From contig JBCAML010000011.1 in NCBI GenBank assembly GCA_038503075.1, forward strand, positions 124,001-188,000: a stretch of 64,000 nt of DNA. The letters run 5' to 3'. The notes beneath the pieces are model-generated. The model had not been told where the DNA came from. It did no database searches and was given only the letters and a program-made list of their open reading frames with translations. Source of the stretch: Gyromitra esculenta (taxonomy: Eukaryota > Ascomycota > Pezizomycetes > Pezizales > Discinaceae). The position numbers and the translations under genes are program-made. Below are positions 62,647 through 64,000 of this stretch, one piece after another (the stretch's first letter is position 1; each line of letters begins with the position of its first letter).

Positions 62647-64000
62647 ATGCCCTCCGCAACCACAGACACCTGGAATAACCCTCAAATCCCTCCACCTCCA
62701 CCTTCTCCAGCTATGGTGGGAACGCGCTATAGAGACACTTCTCCATCTGCCGATCCCGACTACGAAGCGCGGTATCCAGAAGCGCCAGTGAACCGCGCCG
62801 AAAACAAATCACCAACGAACGTAGAACTACCTCCGATTAGTAGACAGCCTAGTACCAATAAATCCCACCACCGATCTGATTCAGTACCTAGGAATCCACA
62901 GAAGAAGAAGCGGACGCGCATCCCTAGTGGTGGAGTAGCGCTTGGAGACGACCAAACGAACGTGCGATCAAGTCGGTCGCAACAAGGCCTAGGGTACAGT
63001 AACATAGCGTCAAACTACTATCCCCCGCCAATGTCGCAGTACCAAAATAACCAAGGAGGCTACAACAGTGGCTACCCCCAAGCAAACACGGGATATCCAG
63101 AACCTATTTACTATAATAGTGGTTATGGGGGAAATATTAATAGCTCTTATCCCCCACCACCTCCACTAAGCCACATATATCCGCCGCCACCACCCAGAGT
63201 AGACTGCGATGGTTACTGGGGAAACCACTATGCACCGACACATTTTCCGCATCCAGCTCCAAACACGCCGCCGCCAGGGACGAACGGTAACGAAGATGTT
63301 TTCCCGTTTTTGGACCCGGGGTTTGAGTACTCAAAGAAACAGACAAATGGAACCCATAAAGAGAACTATGAGAATGGAAACGGGAACGGAGTGCAAAATG
63401 GCAACGTGTCACCGACAACAACGATTGAAAGGATCGAGGAGACAAAGGAGGGAGAAGGAAACGAAAGAGAAAACGGGCTGGTGGATTCTCTAATAAGAGA
63501 TGAGGGGGATTTTAAAGATGACAAAACTATCCCTAAGTCATATCCTTCTCCACGTAGGTGTCTTCCTTTTTCTCAACATCCTAGATGTATCTCGTTATAA
63601 CACCTATATTTTCTTAGCGCTATCTCCTACTCCATCCTCAATTATTCAATACCGCCCAACTGGCTACCCTCTCCTTGCAAAAACACTTTCTACAACACCT
63701 TCACTACAACTCTATCGCCGTTTTTCAGCCTTGAACCATCTCCTTCTTTTGCATCTGCAAGACGAGATCTCAGAACTAGAAAATGTCCTCGCCGAGCTCG
63801 ACGAACAAGAATACCTTATGAACGGCGGTGCCGGATTACGTGCAAGAAGAGGTATGGGAACCAACAGCAGGAGACTACAGGTGATGGGCGCTATCGCCTT
63901 CAAACTACGCCAGTATAGTGAGCTACCAGCGATACTTTAGTCCTTACGGAGATAATGCTGATTCCAGAATAGATAAAGCGTTAAAAGGATACACAGATAT
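62647..64000 (+). CDS. DUF6594-domain protein, 3' end beyond window
   Basis: Exon 1 is 62647-63553, exon 2 is 63618-63912, and exon 3 starts at 63968 and runs off the right edge. Introns are GTAGGT...TTCTTAG and GTATAG...TTCCAG, and both keep frame. The first 300 residues are disordered: Pro-rich (IPPPPPSP), a basic patch QKKKRTRIPSGG, and a Tyr/Asn/Gly/Pro region with repeats such as YNSGYP. Then comes RPTGYPLLAKTL, YRRFSALNHLLLLHLQDEIS and ELENVLAELDEQE, the recognisable start of the DUF6594 domain, in which a coiled segment precedes C-terminal membrane spans in full-length members. Those spans must lie outside the window. The function of the family is not established. The first ATG fits the Pro-rich N-terminus seen in relatives. 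Confidence 0.85.

Noticed and set aside
1..64000. CRISPR arrays, rRNA genes, bacterial-type operons
   Set aside because: No regularly spaced repeats of CRISPR type, no rRNA-like blocks, and gene structure is eukaryotic throughout.

Overview
This window looks like nuclear DNA of a filamentous ascomycete (Pezizomycotina). The genes carry short introns of about 40-100 bases with fungal donor, branch and acceptor signals. The gene families are typical of moulds: a fungal Zn2Cys6 regulator, a TauD-type dioxygenase, an alternative NADH dehydrogenase, a HeLo-domain kinase-like protein and a DUF6594 protein. A leotiomycete is my guess, but the sequence alone does not prove it.

Layout: 1-5.8 kb is mostly intergenic, with one doubtful small gene and copy A of a dispersed repeat. 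5.8-8.2 kb (minus) is a seven-exon Zn2Cys6 transcription factor. 10.3-11.9 kb (minus) is a five-exon TauD/TfdA dioxygenase. 12-26.5 kb is a long stretch without convincing genes that holds a second diverged repeat pair. 26.6-30 kb (minus) has two broken genes of unknown family. 31.6-33.1 kb (minus) has two related, broken genes for small secreted proteins. 33.7-35.3 kb (minus) is a membrane protein, divergent from orotidine-5'-phosphate decarboxylase (ura3/pyrG type) at 35.8-36.6 kb (plus). 37.8-38.3 kb has a small broken ORF followed by a duplicated foldback element. 38.5-39.4 kb (minus) is an amidoligase-like gene. 40.9-42.9 kb (minus) is a six-exon alternative NADH:ubiquinone oxidoreductase whose last intron is GC-AG. 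45.8-57.6 kb is an accessory island: a HeLo-plus-kinase-like pseudogene, a divergent kinase pseudogene, an apparently intact HNH-nuclease gene and a tandem two-kinase locus with three in-frame stops. 57.6-62.6 kb is intergenic with clustered GATGCYTTT-type repeats. From 62.6 kb to the right edge is a DUF6594 gene that runs off the window.

Functional picture: the housekeeping genes (ura3, NADH dehydrogenase, probably the dioxygenase and regulator) look intact. Between them lie signalling and self/non-self-type genes and secreted-protein genes that are decayed. Most of their in-frame stops are TAG or TAA at positions where one C-to-T change at a CpA step (on either strand) would explain them. 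That fits repeat-induced point mutation (RIP) or similar decay of multicopy families. Splice structures were built by eye from frame, splice sites and family consensus recalled from memory; no searches were run.
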